Source: Gloeotrichia echinulata CP02
Lineage (GTDB): Bacteria > Cyanobacteriota > Cyanobacteriia > Cyanobacteriales > Nostocaceae
Reading direction: 5' to 3'
Length of the DNA: 64,000 nucleotides
Assembly (NCBI GenBank): GCA_038087035.1
Contig: CP051187.1
Span: 1,793,501-1,857,500, forward strand
The number at the start of each line of letters is the position of its first letter. The first letter of the stretch is position 1. The notes below the pieces were generated by a model, which made no database searches, had not been told where the DNA came from, and saw only the letters and a program-made list of their open reading frames with translations. This document shows positions 25,418 to 33,894 of this stretch, one piece after another. The translations under genes and the position numbers were made by a program.

Positions 25418-26854
25418 TTAAGTTTCTACTGGACGTTGATCGGGGACAAATTCCGTTGGGGTGGGATCGATAGCGGGTTGGTTGTCTAATCCTGGTACGG
25501 GTAGCTGTAAGTTAGGGCCTTTGTTGATAATCCGGCTACCGAAATACAGGGTTGAGAACAACAAAATGCTGTAGATTACAGCAAAGGTTGTCAAAGATGT
25601 CAAGACATTACTAGCGGGAATATGGGATGCAGCATCAGCCGTGCGAATCTGCCCATACAACGTCCAGGGTTGTCTTCCTACACAGCGGACAATCCAACCT
25701 GATTCTACGGCAATGTAGCCCAAGGGCGCAGCAAAAATCCAGGCACGCAGTAGCCATTTTTGTTGAGTAATCAACTCTGGCGAGAGTTTACCTAAAACCC
25801 ACTGCAAAGCACTCCATAGCATTAAGCCGACTAAGAAGAAACCAATTCCGCTCATGATGCGGAAAGAGTAATAAATTAAGCCCACCATATGGGGGCGATT
25901 TTCTGGTTTCCATTCCTTGAGTCCCTGGACGGGTTCGGAAAGATTCTTTTTGAACTCTAAAATGTATCCCAAGCCTTGGGGAATTGAGAGTTCCCAGGTG
26001 TTTTTTTGCGCCTTTTCATCGGGTAATGCTAGCAAAGTCCAATCTGCAGGCTGTCCAGCGGGGGATGTTTCCCACTTCGCTTCCATTGCTGCTAGTTTGG
26101 TGGGCTGGTAATGATAAACTTGTTCGGCACTTAAATGACCGATGTAGACTTGGAGTGGAGCAACTGCGATCGCAGCTGCTAAAACAATTTTTAGTGATTT
26201 GGTAAAAAAAGCTTGATTGCGTTCTTTGAGAATATACCAAGCGCTGATGCCACCAATCACAAATAAAGAGGTTTCCAGGGTCGCAAAAAACATGTGCAAC
26301 ACGCTTTTCACCATGAAGGGATTAAGAATTGCTTGGAAATAATCGCTGACGATGAATTTACCATTCACCATTTCCCCACCCGATGGGGTTTGTAGCCAGG
26401 AATTAGCAACCAGAATCCAGAAGGTAGACAAGTTTGCCCCAAATGCCACCATAATGGTGGCTAAGTAGTGAATCACCGGGTGAACTCGCCCCCAGCCAAA
26501 CAACATAATGCCCAGAAATCCGGCTTCTAGCATGAAGGCCATTGCTCCTTCAAAACCAAGAATGCTGCCAAAAAAATCACCCACAGCTTCGGAGAAAGGT
26601 GCCCAATTTGTGCCAAATTGAAATTCCATTGGCAATCCTGATGCAACACCAATACCGAAGTTAAGGACGTAGAGTTTAGACCAGAATCGGGCATGATGAT
26701 AGTAGTCTGGATTACGTGTTTTTAGCCACAGCCCTTCCACGATAACTAGATAAATACCCATCCCCGTGGTCAGGACAGGCCACAGCATGTGGAAGATGGC
26801 TGTTAGCGCAAACTGCATCCGTGATAACACAACGGTATCTGACAAAAAATCCAT
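25418..26854 (-). CDS. cydA: Cytochrome bd ubiquinol oxidase subunit I
   Basis: A 478-residue subunit that carries the three haems and the quinol site. The N-terminal haem-ligand His is in ALTAIFHMLWP. The region GLPMEFQFGTNWAPFSEAVG is the conserved second-helix block. A further His region is KSVLHMFFATLE, and GRQPWTLYGQIRTADAAS follows the quinol-binding loop. The loop is short compared with E. coli CydA, as in cyanide-insensitive (CIO-type) oxidases. It is the first gene of the cydAB pair. The upstream gap to the Trp-rich protein gene has no obvious regulatory site. Confidence 0.97.
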   Translation of the reverse strand: MDFLSDTVVLSRMQFALTAIFHMLWPVLTTGMGIYLVIVEGLWLKTRNPDYYHHARFWSKLYVLNFGIGVASGLPMEFQFGTNWAPFSEAVGDFFGSILGFEGAMAFMLEAGFLGIMLFGWGRVHPVIHYLATIMVAFGANLSTFWILVANSWLQTPSGGEMVNGKFIVSDYFQAILNPFMVKSVLHMFFATLETSLFVIGGISAWYILKERNQAFFTKSLKIVLAAAIAVAPLQVYIGHLSAEQVYHYQPTKLAAMEAKWETSPAGQPADWTLLALPDEKAQKNTWELSIPQGLGYILEFKKNLSEPVQGLKEWKPENRPHMVGLIYYSFRIMSGIGFFLVGLMLWSALQWVLGKLSPELITQQKWLLRAWIFAAPLGYIAVESGWIVRCVGRQPWTLYGQIRTADAASHIPASNVLTSLTTFAVIYSILLFSTLYFGSRIINKGPNLQLPVPGLDNQPAIDPTPTEFVPDQRPVET

Positions 26855-27004
26855 GCTTACCTCCGCCAGTTAATCAGCCGTCAACTTGGTTTACTGATTC
26901 TGAAAAAGCCTTTCACATTAATTTTACTGATTAATTTTAAATAGGTTGTAGAAATAATTAATACGACAATTCGTAGAAGTACCAATGTGGATAAATTTGC
27001 GATT

Positions 27005-27280
27005 TTAAATCTTGGATTGTCCCCCGCATGATTTATCGCCTGTAATCTGCTCAATTTCTTGTAATGTTTGCCAGCCAGATTGCCACTGGGAGCTATCCTG
27101 TAATAACTTGGCATTGATCCAGAAGCGCACTTGCGGATCACAAGCTGCAACCATTTCGGCATAAACCCATTTTGCCTGATTTTTGCGGTTCACGACTAGG
27201 AAATGTCGCCAACCATCTACTTTCTGCTGCGCGGTCCATTTAGAGCCTACAAGGTAAGGAAATTTTTGTTTTTTAGTCAT
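27005..27280 (-). CDS. TIGR02450-type Trp-rich small protein
   Basis: A 91-residue cytoplasmic protein rich in Trp (MTKKQKFPYLVGSKWTAQQK, VDGWRHFLVVNRKNQAKWVY, AEMVAACDPQVRFWINAKLL). I recognise the small tryptophan-rich family TIGR02450, found in cyanobacteria and some proteobacteria; its function is unknown. The ATG at 27280 is chosen from the conserved start; an open extension to 27340 lacks family features. It lies 150 bp upstream of cydA on the same strand and could be co-transcribed, though no link is known. Short MITEs crowd its upstream side. Confidence 0.82.
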   Translation of the reverse strand: MTKKQKFPYLVGSKWTAQQKVDGWRHFLVVNRKNQAKWVYAEMVAACDPQVRFWINAKLLQDSSQWQSGWQTLQEIEQITGDKSCGGQSKI

Positions 27281-27340
27281 TGGACTCGTCCAAAATATAA
27301 TCCGGGCACAAAAAAATGGTAGAAAGTTAGGCACTTCCAA

Positions 27341-27437
27341 TTACAGCAATTTTCATTCATTTGAACCACAGATCTTCGTAGGGGCGCAAGGCCTTGCGCC
27401 CCTACCCTGTGGTCTATTTACCTGAAAATGGCTGTAA
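27341..27437. repeat. MITE-like element with palindromic core (TTACAGC family), copy 1
   Basis: The outer arms TTACAGCAATTTTCA and TGAAAATGGCTGTAA, plus the inner arms GAACCACAG and CTGTGGTC, surround the palindrome GTAGGGGCGCAAGG-CCTTGCGCCCCTAC. The same structure recurs at 30634-30729, and a left half lies at 29279-29345. The unit of about 97 bp would fold into one long hairpin. Confidence 0.75.
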
Positions 27438-27478
27438 AAAAATACCCAATTTGTAAAGACTTGCGCCCTTACAGCCCC

Positions 27479-27569
27479 AATACTGCGTAGGTTAAGAAAA
27501 TCGCAAAGCGTGAAACCCTTGTAGAGACGTTACATGTAACGTCTCTACATTCGTTAACCGAGCAGTATT
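27479..27569. repeat. MITE with AATACTGC inverted ends, copy A
   Basis: AATACTGCGTAGGTTAAG at the left and GTTAACCGAGCAGTATT at the right are imperfect terminal inverted repeats. They flank the inner palindrome GTAGAGACGTTACATGTAACGTCTCTAC. The same ends with different interiors occur at 48766-48901 and 59697-59851. Confidence 0.75.
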
Positions 27570-27602
27570 ACCTAAAGCCCCTGGAACTAGGCCAAAAACC
27601 CA

Positions 27603-29201
27603 TTAACTCAACTGCGCCACAAGTTGATTTTCCACCAGGGTATCACTTGTCAACAAATCCTCAACGGTGATTCGCAAAAACCCTTGCTCATCAACTAGAA
27701 ACATAATCTTAATGCGATCGCTCCCCGGATATCCAGCTGGTGTCAATTGAGCAATACTTCTAGCACCTTCTTGATCATTCAGCGGTTTGACGCTGGTTTG
27801 ACCATTATCTAAACGACGCGTAATTAAGCGATCGCCATCAAAATAAACTTCAGTTGAGCCTGTGTCTGCTCCCAATTCTCCCATAATTAATTCTATACTG
27901 GGTTGATTCTCCACAGAAGCGCCTAAAACTAATTCTACTGGCTGACTCATGGGATACGCCTGTCCAGCTTTAATAATTGGGTGCCAACTATGACGACTGT
28001 TGCGCCTGTCCCAATAACGGATACCATAACTATGGTAGAGAAAGTCTTTAATTTCTACCCCTTGTGCTAACTGTAATGCACCTTGGGCTATGGCTTCAAA
28101 CGGACGCTCACAACGAATTTTCTCAGGTGGAAAATATTGTTTCACCCATGTCTGTACCGCTGGTAATTGTACAGTCCCACCAACTAATAATACTGCATTA
28201 ATATCTGCTATTTCTATCCCTTGACGGCGGGCTTGCTGCAACAAATTTGTCATTGATTCATCTAATAACTCAAAAAATGCGTGTTCTTTGAGGATATTAT
28301 CTAAAGTGTCGCGGTTGAGTTCTAATTCATAGCTTTCAAATGTTTCATCATCAAAATAAACTTCACTCGCTTGGGTTTGGGTTGATAACTGAATTTTCAC
28401 CCGTTCCGCTAGTCGCGTCGTCAATGGACTAACCGCCATTCCTTGAGTTTGAGCAAAGTAATCTACTAACCAAGTATCAATATCTGTACCGCCTAAATTT
28501 TGCCCAGCTTTCGCCAAAACACGCGCCGTTTTTACCTTTTGTTTGGAATCTTGAGCTAAGGATTTATTCCCCCACTTCAGCAGAAATCCCAAAGGTTTAT
28601 TACTTGCTTGCGCCCCTTGATTTAACTGTACCAGAGATAAATCTAAGGTGCCACCACCAAAGTCAATGACTAACAATATTTCTTGATCAGCCAAGCCATA
28701 ACCTAAAGCAGCAGCGGTGGGTTCATCGATCATCCGCACTTGTTCGACGGGGAGGGCTTGACAAACTTGCCCCAACCAGTGACGATAAGCTTCAAAACTG
28801 TCTACTGGTACGGTTAAAACTAGGGAGTCTAAACCCCCTTCTTGTGGTGCTAGTTGGGAGATTACTTGAGTGAGGAACCATTGTCCCACTTGCTCAAAGG
28901 TGATGATTTGTCCATCGAGTTCCGGTAGGAAACCTTGGATATTCGCACCAATTCCCCGTTTGAAACTGCGGAAAAATCGTGATTCGCCCTTGAGGTCAAG
29001 ACCGCGATCGCGCACTTGTTGCCCTACTAATACTTTACCAAGGCTTGCTTGCTCTACATAAACTAAGCTGGGAATCAGTGGTGGGTTGAGACTTAACTGA
29101 ATGGATAACCCTGGTAGATTTAGGGTTTCTGGCTGCTGGGTTACAGGGTTCCAGCGAGCAATAACTGTGTTACTAGTACCAAAATCAATTGCGATCGCCA
29201 T
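27603..29201 (-). CDS. Hsp70-family ATPase (DnaK-like, atypical)
   Basis: A 532-residue protein with an actin/Hsp70-type ATPase fold. Phosphate-1 is AIAIDFGTSNTVIARW (residues 2-17), the connect-1/phosphate-2 region is LLVIDFGGGTLDLSLV, the adenosine motif is VLLVGGTVQLPAV, and MIDEPTAAALGYGL is also present. The C-terminal about 150 residues correspond to a short substrate-binding beta domain; the helical lid of classical DnaK is missing. It is therefore an Hsp70-like protein rather than the housekeeping DnaK. A separate co-chaperone is not adjacent. The client is unknown. Confidence 0.88.
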   Translation of the reverse strand: MAIAIDFGTSNTVIARWNPVTQQPETLNLPGLSIQLSLNPPLIPSLVYVEQASLGKVLVGQQVRDRGLDLKGESRFFRSFKRGIGANIQGFLPELDGQIITFEQVGQWFLTQVISQLAPQEGGLDSLVLTVPVDSFEAYRHWLGQVCQALPVEQVRMIDEPTAAALGYGLADQEILLVIDFGGGTLDLSLVQLNQGAQASNKPLGFLLKWGNKSLAQDSKQKVKTARVLAKAGQNLGGTDIDTWLVDYFAQTQGMAVSPLTTRLAERVKIQLSTQTQASEVYFDDETFESYELELNRDTLDNILKEHAFFELLDESMTNLLQQARRQGIEIADINAVLLVGGTVQLPAVQTWVKQYFPPEKIRCERPFEAIAQGALQLAQGVEIKDFLYHSYGIRYWDRRNSRHSWHPIIKAGQAYPMSQPVELVLGASVENQPSIELIMGELGADTGSTEVYFDGDRLITRRLDNGQTSVKPLNDQEGARSIAQLTPAGYPGSDRIKIMFLVDEQGFLRITVEDLLTSDTLVENQLVAQLS

Positions 29202-29278
29202 AGTCTTTTGATTATCTCACGCAAAGGCGCAAAGTGTTTTTTCGGTGAGATTATTTTCCCATACACCAATACGGTTAA

Positions 29279-29345
29279 GTTACAGGAAAATTCAGTTAAT
29301 TGAACCACAGATACTGGTAGGGGCACGGCATTGCCGTGCCCCTAC
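29279..29345. repeat. Partial TTACAGC-family repeat with palindromic core
   Basis: TTACAGGAAAATTCAG, TGAACCACAGATA and the 29-bp palindrome GTAGGGGCACGGC-ATT-GCCGTGCCCCTAC (29317-29345) reproduce the left half of the element at 27341-27437. The right arm is missing, with an extra GCCGTGCCCC at 29348. Confidence 0.65.
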
Positions 29346-29366
29346 AGCCGTGCCCCTTTCTCCTGT

Positions 29367-29532
29367 GGAACCTGATGATTTGCTACGTCAAGAACTAGAA
29401 GAAGGTTTACCATTGGTACTTGCACGGGGCAGCGAAAAAGCACGTTCTGAATGGATTATTAGCCCTGTATTAACGGCAGTTAGACGATTGATCGCCTGGA
29501 TTATTGCGATCGCCTCTCAACTCCTCACTTGA
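29367..29532 (+). pseudogene. N-terminal remnant of a hypothetical gene
   Basis: A short frame after the palindrome reads EPDDLLRQELEEGLPLVLAR then GSEKARSEWIISPVLTAVRR. The EKARSExIIxPxL phrase resembles the start of a cyanobacterial hypothetical family that I vaguely associate with PDDEXK-like nucleases; this is uncertain. The rest is missing: the frame runs out at the 3' end of the convergent glycosyltransferase gene. A start codon is not evident, so it is best treated as debris. Confidence 0.35.
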
Positions 29533-30485
29533 CTTTGCGCGTAGGCTTCATAAACGCCCTTAACGTTATACCAATTCAGGAAAATCCGCGCAATTTCTAA
29601 AGCTAACTGCGGTTTACCTAAATTAATTAACCAGCGCAAAAATGGCGTCATTGTCCTTTCGTTAAGAGTGCCATTGAGTGAGAGAATTCCCCACAGTAAG
29701 CGATGCAACCAAGTCATTTGAATCATCATCCGCACTTCCCAAGTGGGATGTTTTTCATAAAACAAAACGCCCATGCGTCCGCGTTCAATTTCTTTTTCAA
29801 TTAAGCGGGGAATTTGTTCTAAATTAAATGGTGGATGCCAATGATAGCCGACGGCGGCTGGACATTTAATTAGTTGTAAACCCAGTTTTTTTAGCCGCAC
29901 ACCTAATTCTAAATCTTCCCAACCATAGAGTTGAAAGCTGGTGTCAAAAAGTCCAGCTTCTAAAAGCCAATGTTTGGCTATGGCGACATTTCCTGTCGCA
30001 AAAAATGCAGCAGAAAAATCTGTGAGTTTATAAGGTTCGGCGGTGGGGTTAGCGAAATTGCTAGTATTAATTACTGCACCGTAGGTAAACAGGCGATCGC
30101 TCCCCAATTTCTTTTGTCCCAGCATCAGTGCATCTGCATGAGCTTGCAGGAAATTATCCAGGACTACTAAATCACTATCAATAAAGATAATTGTATCCCC
30201 TAGTGCCTGTTCTACCCCCAAATTCCGCGCCGCCGAAGGACCGCTATGATCCTGCTCAAAACACCGCACATGGGGAAATTCTTCTTTGTGTTCGGCTAAC
30301 CATGCTAATGTGCCATCAGTAGAGCCATCATCTACTAAGACAATTTCGTAACCAGTAATCGGAGTATTACCAGCCAACTCCTGGGCCTCTAAGGCGCGGA
30401 GAGATTTTTCCAAAATCGGTAGACGATTATAAGTCGGTATAACAACGCTAAAAAACACAGTCTCACCCACAACACTATTACCCAT
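29517..30485 (-). CDS. Family 2 glycosyltransferase
   Basis: A 322-residue GT-A enzyme that transfers a sugar from a nucleotide donor, probably to a cell-surface polysaccharide or glycan; acceptor and donor are unknown. The N-terminus VVIPTYNRLPILEKSL and IVLVDDGSTDGTLAWL form the nucleotide-binding part. GPSAARNLGV and FIDSDLVVLD (the DxD-like metal motif) follow, then GWEDLELGVRLKK with the likely catalytic acidic residues. The C-terminal about 80 residues look helical and may sit on the membrane. It stands alone on the minus strand after the Hsp70-like gene region. A cytoplasmic, peripheral membrane location is likely. Confidence 0.9.
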   Translation of the reverse strand: MGNSVVGETVFFSVVIPTYNRLPILEKSLRALEAQELAGNTPITGYEIVLVDDGSTDGTLAWLAEHKEEFPHVRCFEQDHSGPSAARNLGVEQALGDTIIFIDSDLVVLDNFLQAHADALMLGQKKLGSDRLFTYGAVINTSNFANPTAEPYKLTDFSAAFFATGNVAIAKHWLLEAGLFDTSFQLYGWEDLELGVRLKKLGLQLIKCPAAVGYHWHPPFNLEQIPRLIEKEIERGRMGVLFYEKHPTWEVRMMIQMTWLHRLLWGILSLNGTLNERTMTPFLRWLINLGKPQLALEIARIFLNWYNVKGVYEAYAQSQVRS

Positions 30486-30633
30486 TTCCAGGATAGGACA
30501 GTCGAGACCTTGGCACTGTTCCTGGGGCTACTCTGGTTACGGAAGTGGCAATTATCGTCCCAAAAGCCGTATAACAAGAGTGTAGGGGGTCAGAAATGGT
30601 AAGCTCTACCGAGATAGTCTGCGGGACAGAAGA

Positions 30634-30729
30634 TACAGAAATTTTCATTTCTTTGAACCACAGATCCTTGTAGGGGCGCAAGGCCTTGCGCCCCTACCAC
30701 GTGGTCTATTTACCTGAAAATCATTGTAA
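30634..30729. repeat. MITE-like element with palindromic core (TTACAGC family), copy 2
   Basis: The arms TACAGAAATTTTCATTTC and CCTGAAAATCATTGTAA flank GAACCACAGATC and the palindrome GTAGGGGCGCAAGG-CCTTGCGCCCCTAC (30670-30697). The sequence and order are as at 27341-27437. It lies upstream of the glycosyltransferase gene. Confidence 0.75.
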
Positions 30730-30990
30730 TATCTGTACCTCATTTACCTGCAATCTGCTGTATGTGCCAGTTGCGTAAGTCCTGTGAATTTCGATAATTC
30801 TCCGCCATTGATAAAATGGTGATGGAAAAAACTCGTATGATAAAACTTTAAACAAAATATAGTCTAGCATAGTCAGATATAGTCTAAAAGACAGTCCTAA
30901 TGAAATTATCTGATTATGCTAAAACCTTGGGGATTTCGTACCTTACCGCTTGACGACATTACAAAGCAGGTAAAATACCATAACAGAGCA

Positions 30991-31165
30991 ACTTCCCACG
31001 GGTACGGTAATTGTTGATTACGACCCGAAAAAGATATCAGGGGGTGTTGTTAGGGTGGCAATTTATGCTCTTTGTATCAAGCGCTGAAAACAAAGATAAT
31101 TTGGATAGGCAAGCTACTAGGCTAACTCAATATGCAATTGCCAAAGGATATCAAATCTTACTGTA
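30991..31165 (+). pseudogene. IS607-type serine recombinase TnpA, broken remnant
   Basis: Two frames together give the junction between the MerR-like DNA-binding part and the resolvase domain of an IS607 transposase. TGTVIVDYDPKKISGGVVRV then AIYA can be read in one frame, and FVSSAENKDNLDRQATRLTQ then YAIAKGYQIL in another. The catalytic-Ser motif (usually YARVSSAENKDNL) spans the frameshift, and a stop follows shortly after. Most of the catalytic domain is missing. It directly precedes tnpB, the gene order of IS607 elements, so this is the degenerate first gene of that element. Confidence 0.75.
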
Positions 31166-31230
31166 TCTTGAATGATATACTAATTTCATTGCCAAAGTTG
31201 ATCAATACTTTGACTACGCTCAGTATAAAT

Positions 31231-32514
31231 ATGCGTCAAGTAGAAAAGCACATAATCAAAGAAGGACATGACTGGTTTGATTATTGTAGTGACATTACCA
31301 CTATTTCTCGGCAGCTTTACAACACTGCTCAATTCACTCAGCGTCAAGGTTTTTTCTACGGATGGGGAACTCAAACCCAAGCCGGCTTAGATAGTTTATT
31401 CAAACAAAACGAGAACTACAAAGCAATAAGCGCAAAAGTAGCTCAACTCGTATTAAAACAGAATGCAGATGCGTGGATTGCTTACTACAAAGCATTAGTG
31501 GCTTATAAACTTGAACCAACTAAGTTCACTGGTAGACCAAAACCACCTAATTATGTTGATGATAAGAACCTGATTAAGTTTAACAATCAAGCCATTGGCA
31601 AAAAAGAATTTAGTAAAGGTTCGGTTGTCCCGTCAATGTCGCCAATCAGAATCCCGGTAAAGCCTGGACTAAAGTTTGAGGACTTGTGTGAGGTACGAAT
31701 TATCCCAAAAACTGGATGCTTCGTTATCGAAATAGTCTATGAAATTACCGAGTTGTCAGAGTTTTTTTGTAGTTTGAATCCTGAACTGAATGCGGCGATA
31801 GATATTGGTTTAGATAATCTAGCGACGATTGTTTTCAACGACTTGAGCGAACAGCCAATTATCGTAAACGGGAAACCATTAAAATCAGCCAACCAATTTT
31901 ATAACAAGCAGATCGCCAAGTTTCGAGGTTTTCTGCCTCATGGTAAAGGTAAATCAAGGCGAATCGCAAACATCGTCCGCAACCGTAATCAATTTATAGA
32001 TTCATATTTGCATCAATCCACAAAAATGATTGTGGATGAACTTCTATCTCTTGGTATAACTCACGTCTCAATCGGGAAAAACGAACAATGGAAAACACGT
32101 CTTAATTTAGGTAAACGTACAAACCAAAATTTTACTCAAATACCACATGCTAAATTTATCGAGATACTGACTTACAAATTAGTTAGAGTCGGTATTACCG
32201 TTAAGGTAGCAGAAGAATCTTACACAAGTAAGGCTTCAGCGATTGATTGGGACATCATCCCAACTTATCAACCTAACAACAAGATCAAGCATGTATTCTC
32301 AGGAAAACGTGTCAAACGTGCGTGGTATATCAGTAAAAATGGTTTGAAGATTCATGCTGACGTGAACGCAGGGTACAACATCGGCAGAAAAAGTAATCCT
32401 GAAGGATTTGACTGTCTCCAGTCTATTCTAAGGGATAGGGGGTGTCTGGTAGTACATCCAAGGCGGATAACTCCACTATTTAAGCGTGTCCATGCTGAAA
32501 GTAGAGTCGCTTAA
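31231..32514 (+). CDS. tnpB: TnpB-like nuclease of an IS607-type remnant, rearranged RuvC site
   Basis: A 427-residue TnpB homologue of the same subgroup as the protein at 6441-7769. RuvC-I is AAIDIGLDNLAT (Asp191) and RuvC-III is IHADVNAGYNIG (Asp377). The motif II strand reads HVSIGKNEQW with Gly282 instead of Glu, and the replacement pair Glu328/Glu329 lies in VAEESYTSKAS, 46-47 residues on, exactly as in the other copy. No zinc-finger cysteines are present. The ATG at 31231 is preferred; upstream codons belong to the recombinase remnant. With the transposase dead, this tnpB can only persist as a stand-alone gene or move in trans. Confidence 0.87.
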   Translation: MRQVEKHIIKEGHDWFDYCSDITTISRQLYNTAQFTQRQGFFYGWGTQTQAGLDSLFKQNENYKAISAKVAQLVLKQNADAWIAYYKALVAYKLEPTKFTGRPKPPNYVDDKNLIKFNNQAIGKKEFSKGSVVPSMSPIRIPVKPGLKFEDLCEVRIIPKTGCFVIEIVYEITELSEFFCSLNPELNAAIDIGLDNLATIVFNDLSEQPIIVNGKPLKSANQFYNKQIAKFRGFLPHGKGKSRRIANIVRNRNQFIDSYLHQSTKMIVDELLSLGITHVSIGKNEQWKTRLNLGKRTNQNFTQIPHAKFIEILTYKLVRVGITVKVAEESYTSKASAIDWDIIPTYQPNNKIKHVFSGKRVKRAWYISKNGLKIHADVNAGYNIGRKSNPEGFDCLQSILRDRGCLVVHPRRITPLFKRVHAESRVA

Positions 32515-32597
32515 AGCTAAATTGCATAAGTCTGACTATATTTGACTATGTGATTTGGAACTATCATTTCAAAATTAAACGTGTAAGGTTACAGATA

Positions 32598-32933
32598 ATG
32601 CAAGTTCTCAAAAGGGCCATCAAACCACAAACCTATATATCCTTCCTCTACATCTACACAACTACTTGGGGGACTGCTGGTGATATTTGTTTAATCCGTG
32701 AATCTGTAGCTAATTCAAGTGCATCGAAGTTTGTTGGTCACAAAATCCAATTAGCACTACCAAAAGGGTTGGAACGTCATTACGTGATAGACCTTCCCGT
32801 AATCAAAGTTGCAGGTCATGTCGGTGACGGACATCCTAAAGATAAGCAGTCTGAATGGGAGGCTTATGAAGGTGTAGATCAAGAAATAGTGATTGCGGCT
32901 CTGAAACCTTGGGGTTTCAAGTTGGTTGGTTGA
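32598..32933 (+). CDS. Hypothetical protein downstream of tnpB
   Basis: A 111-residue frame starting MQVLKRAIKPQTYISFLYIY. The second half has protein-like composition (KFVGHKIQLALPKGLERHYV, IDLPVIKVAGHVGDGHPKDK). It ends ALKPWGFKLVG directly before an IS605-type end hairpin. The words around its end (AAACCTTGGGG at 32903) are repeated at 30920, in front of the recombinase remnant, where the frame reads MLKPWGFRTLP. It may be part of the mobile element or a gene truncated by it. I do not recognise the family. Confidence 0.35.
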   Translation: MQVLKRAIKPQTYISFLYIYTTTWGTAGDICLIRESVANSSASKFVGHKIQLALPKGLERHYVIDLPVIKVAGHVGDGHPKDKQSEWEAYEGVDQEIVIAALKPWGFKLVG

Positions 32934-32965
32934 CATACTCCCCGCCCTAAAAGGGCGGGGATTCT
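32933..32965. repeat. IS200/IS605-type end hairpin
   Basis: TTGACATACT, then CCCCGCCCT and AGGGCGGGG (9-bp stem, loop AAA), then ATTC. This is the usual right-end structure of cyanobacterial IS605-type elements. No matching transposase gene directly abuts it, so it is probably an orphan end. Confidence 0.6.
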
Positions 32966-33029
32966 GGAGTCAAACAGCAATTGCATTCTTTGATTACTCA
33001 TTACTTATTATTTATTACTTCTCAATAAT

Positions 33030-33659
33030 GTGACTCAAGCTCAACTCGAACCCAAACTATACAGCTTCGATGAATTTATCACCTGGTATCCCGAAAATTC
33101 CCAAATCCGATACGAACTGCATGATGGAGTAATTATCGAAATGCCCAAGCCAAAGGGAAAACATTCAAATCTAACAGGTTCCCTAATTGAGCAACTATTG
33201 ATAATTATCAGGCAAAGTGGCTTTGGCGGTATCTGGAATATTCCCAGAGAATCGATTGTCAAACCCAAAGGAGAAAAATCAGGTTATGAGCCGGATATCA
33301 TCGTTTTAAACAAAGAAGTTCTTGGGGACGAACCCCGCTGGGAAAGCGAATCGATTATCCAAAATCCTGATTCGGTCAAATTAATTGTCGAGGTGGTTTC
33401 AACTAATTGGCGTGACGATTACTATAATAAATTTAGAGATTATGAAGAAATGGGTATTGAGGAATATTGGATTCTCGATTATGCAGCATTGGGGGCGAGA
33501 AAGTTCATCGGGAACCCCAAGCAACCCACGATTTTTGTTTGTAACTTGGTTGATGGAGAATATCAGATGACGACCTTTACGGGAAACACGACCATTGTTT
33601 CCCCGACCTTACCCCAATTCAACTTAACCGCGCAGCAGATTTTTGATTTGGCTGCGTAG
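33030..33659 (+). CDS. Uma2-family putative endonuclease (DUF820)
   Basis: A 209-residue member of the large cyanobacterial Uma2 family, which has a PD-(D/E)XK nuclease-like fold; no substrate or biological role is established. Visible features are FDEFITWYPENSQIRYELHD, then GVIIEMPKPKGKHSNLTG, the catalytic Asp in GYEPDIIVLN, the Glu in VKLIVEVVSTNWRDDYYNKF with its Lys, and EEYWILDYAALGARKF. These correspond to D-x(n)-ExK-like elements. The start used is the GTG at 33030. It is monocistronic and ends 115 bp before a long perfect hairpin. Confidence 0.88.
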   Translation: MTQAQLEPKLYSFDEFITWYPENSQIRYELHDGVIIEMPKPKGKHSNLTGSLIEQLLIIIRQSGFGGIWNIPRESIVKPKGEKSGYEPDIIVLNKEVLGDEPRWESESIIQNPDSVKLIVEVVSTNWRDDYYNKFRDYEEMGIEEYWILDYAALGARKFIGNPKQPTIFVCNLVDGEYQMTTFTGNTTIVSPTLPQFNLTAQQIFDLAA

Positions 33660-33774
33660 GAAAGCTTTAAACAGCGCTTAAATGTAGTAATTATAAGATA
33701 ATAATATATGCGGTTTTCTTTTTAAATGTCAAGCTAAATATCAAAATTTTTGACATCTCAGAAAATGCATAAAA

Positions 33775-33821
33775 AAATAAACAAGGGACATAACTGTATT
33801 ATTTATGTCCCTTGTTTATTT
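33775..33821. terminator. Perfect 19-bp stem hairpin before the small peptide gene
   Basis: AAATAAACAAGGGACATAA and TTATGTCCCTTGTTTATTT pair perfectly over 19 bp with a 9-base loop. It lies 115 bp after the Uma2 stop codon and 74 bp before the peptide gene at 33895. It may terminate the Uma2 transcript. On the minus strand it would be followed by a T-run. Confidence 0.6.
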
Positions 33822-33894
33822 AAAAAAGATATTGAAATTACCAGATAAATATGAAATTATCTTAATCATCTAAACAATATCAGGCGATTCAAAA

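Noticed and set aside
26881..27162. 93-residue minus-strand frame before cydA
   Set aside because: It overlaps the better-supported Trp-rich protein gene in another frame.
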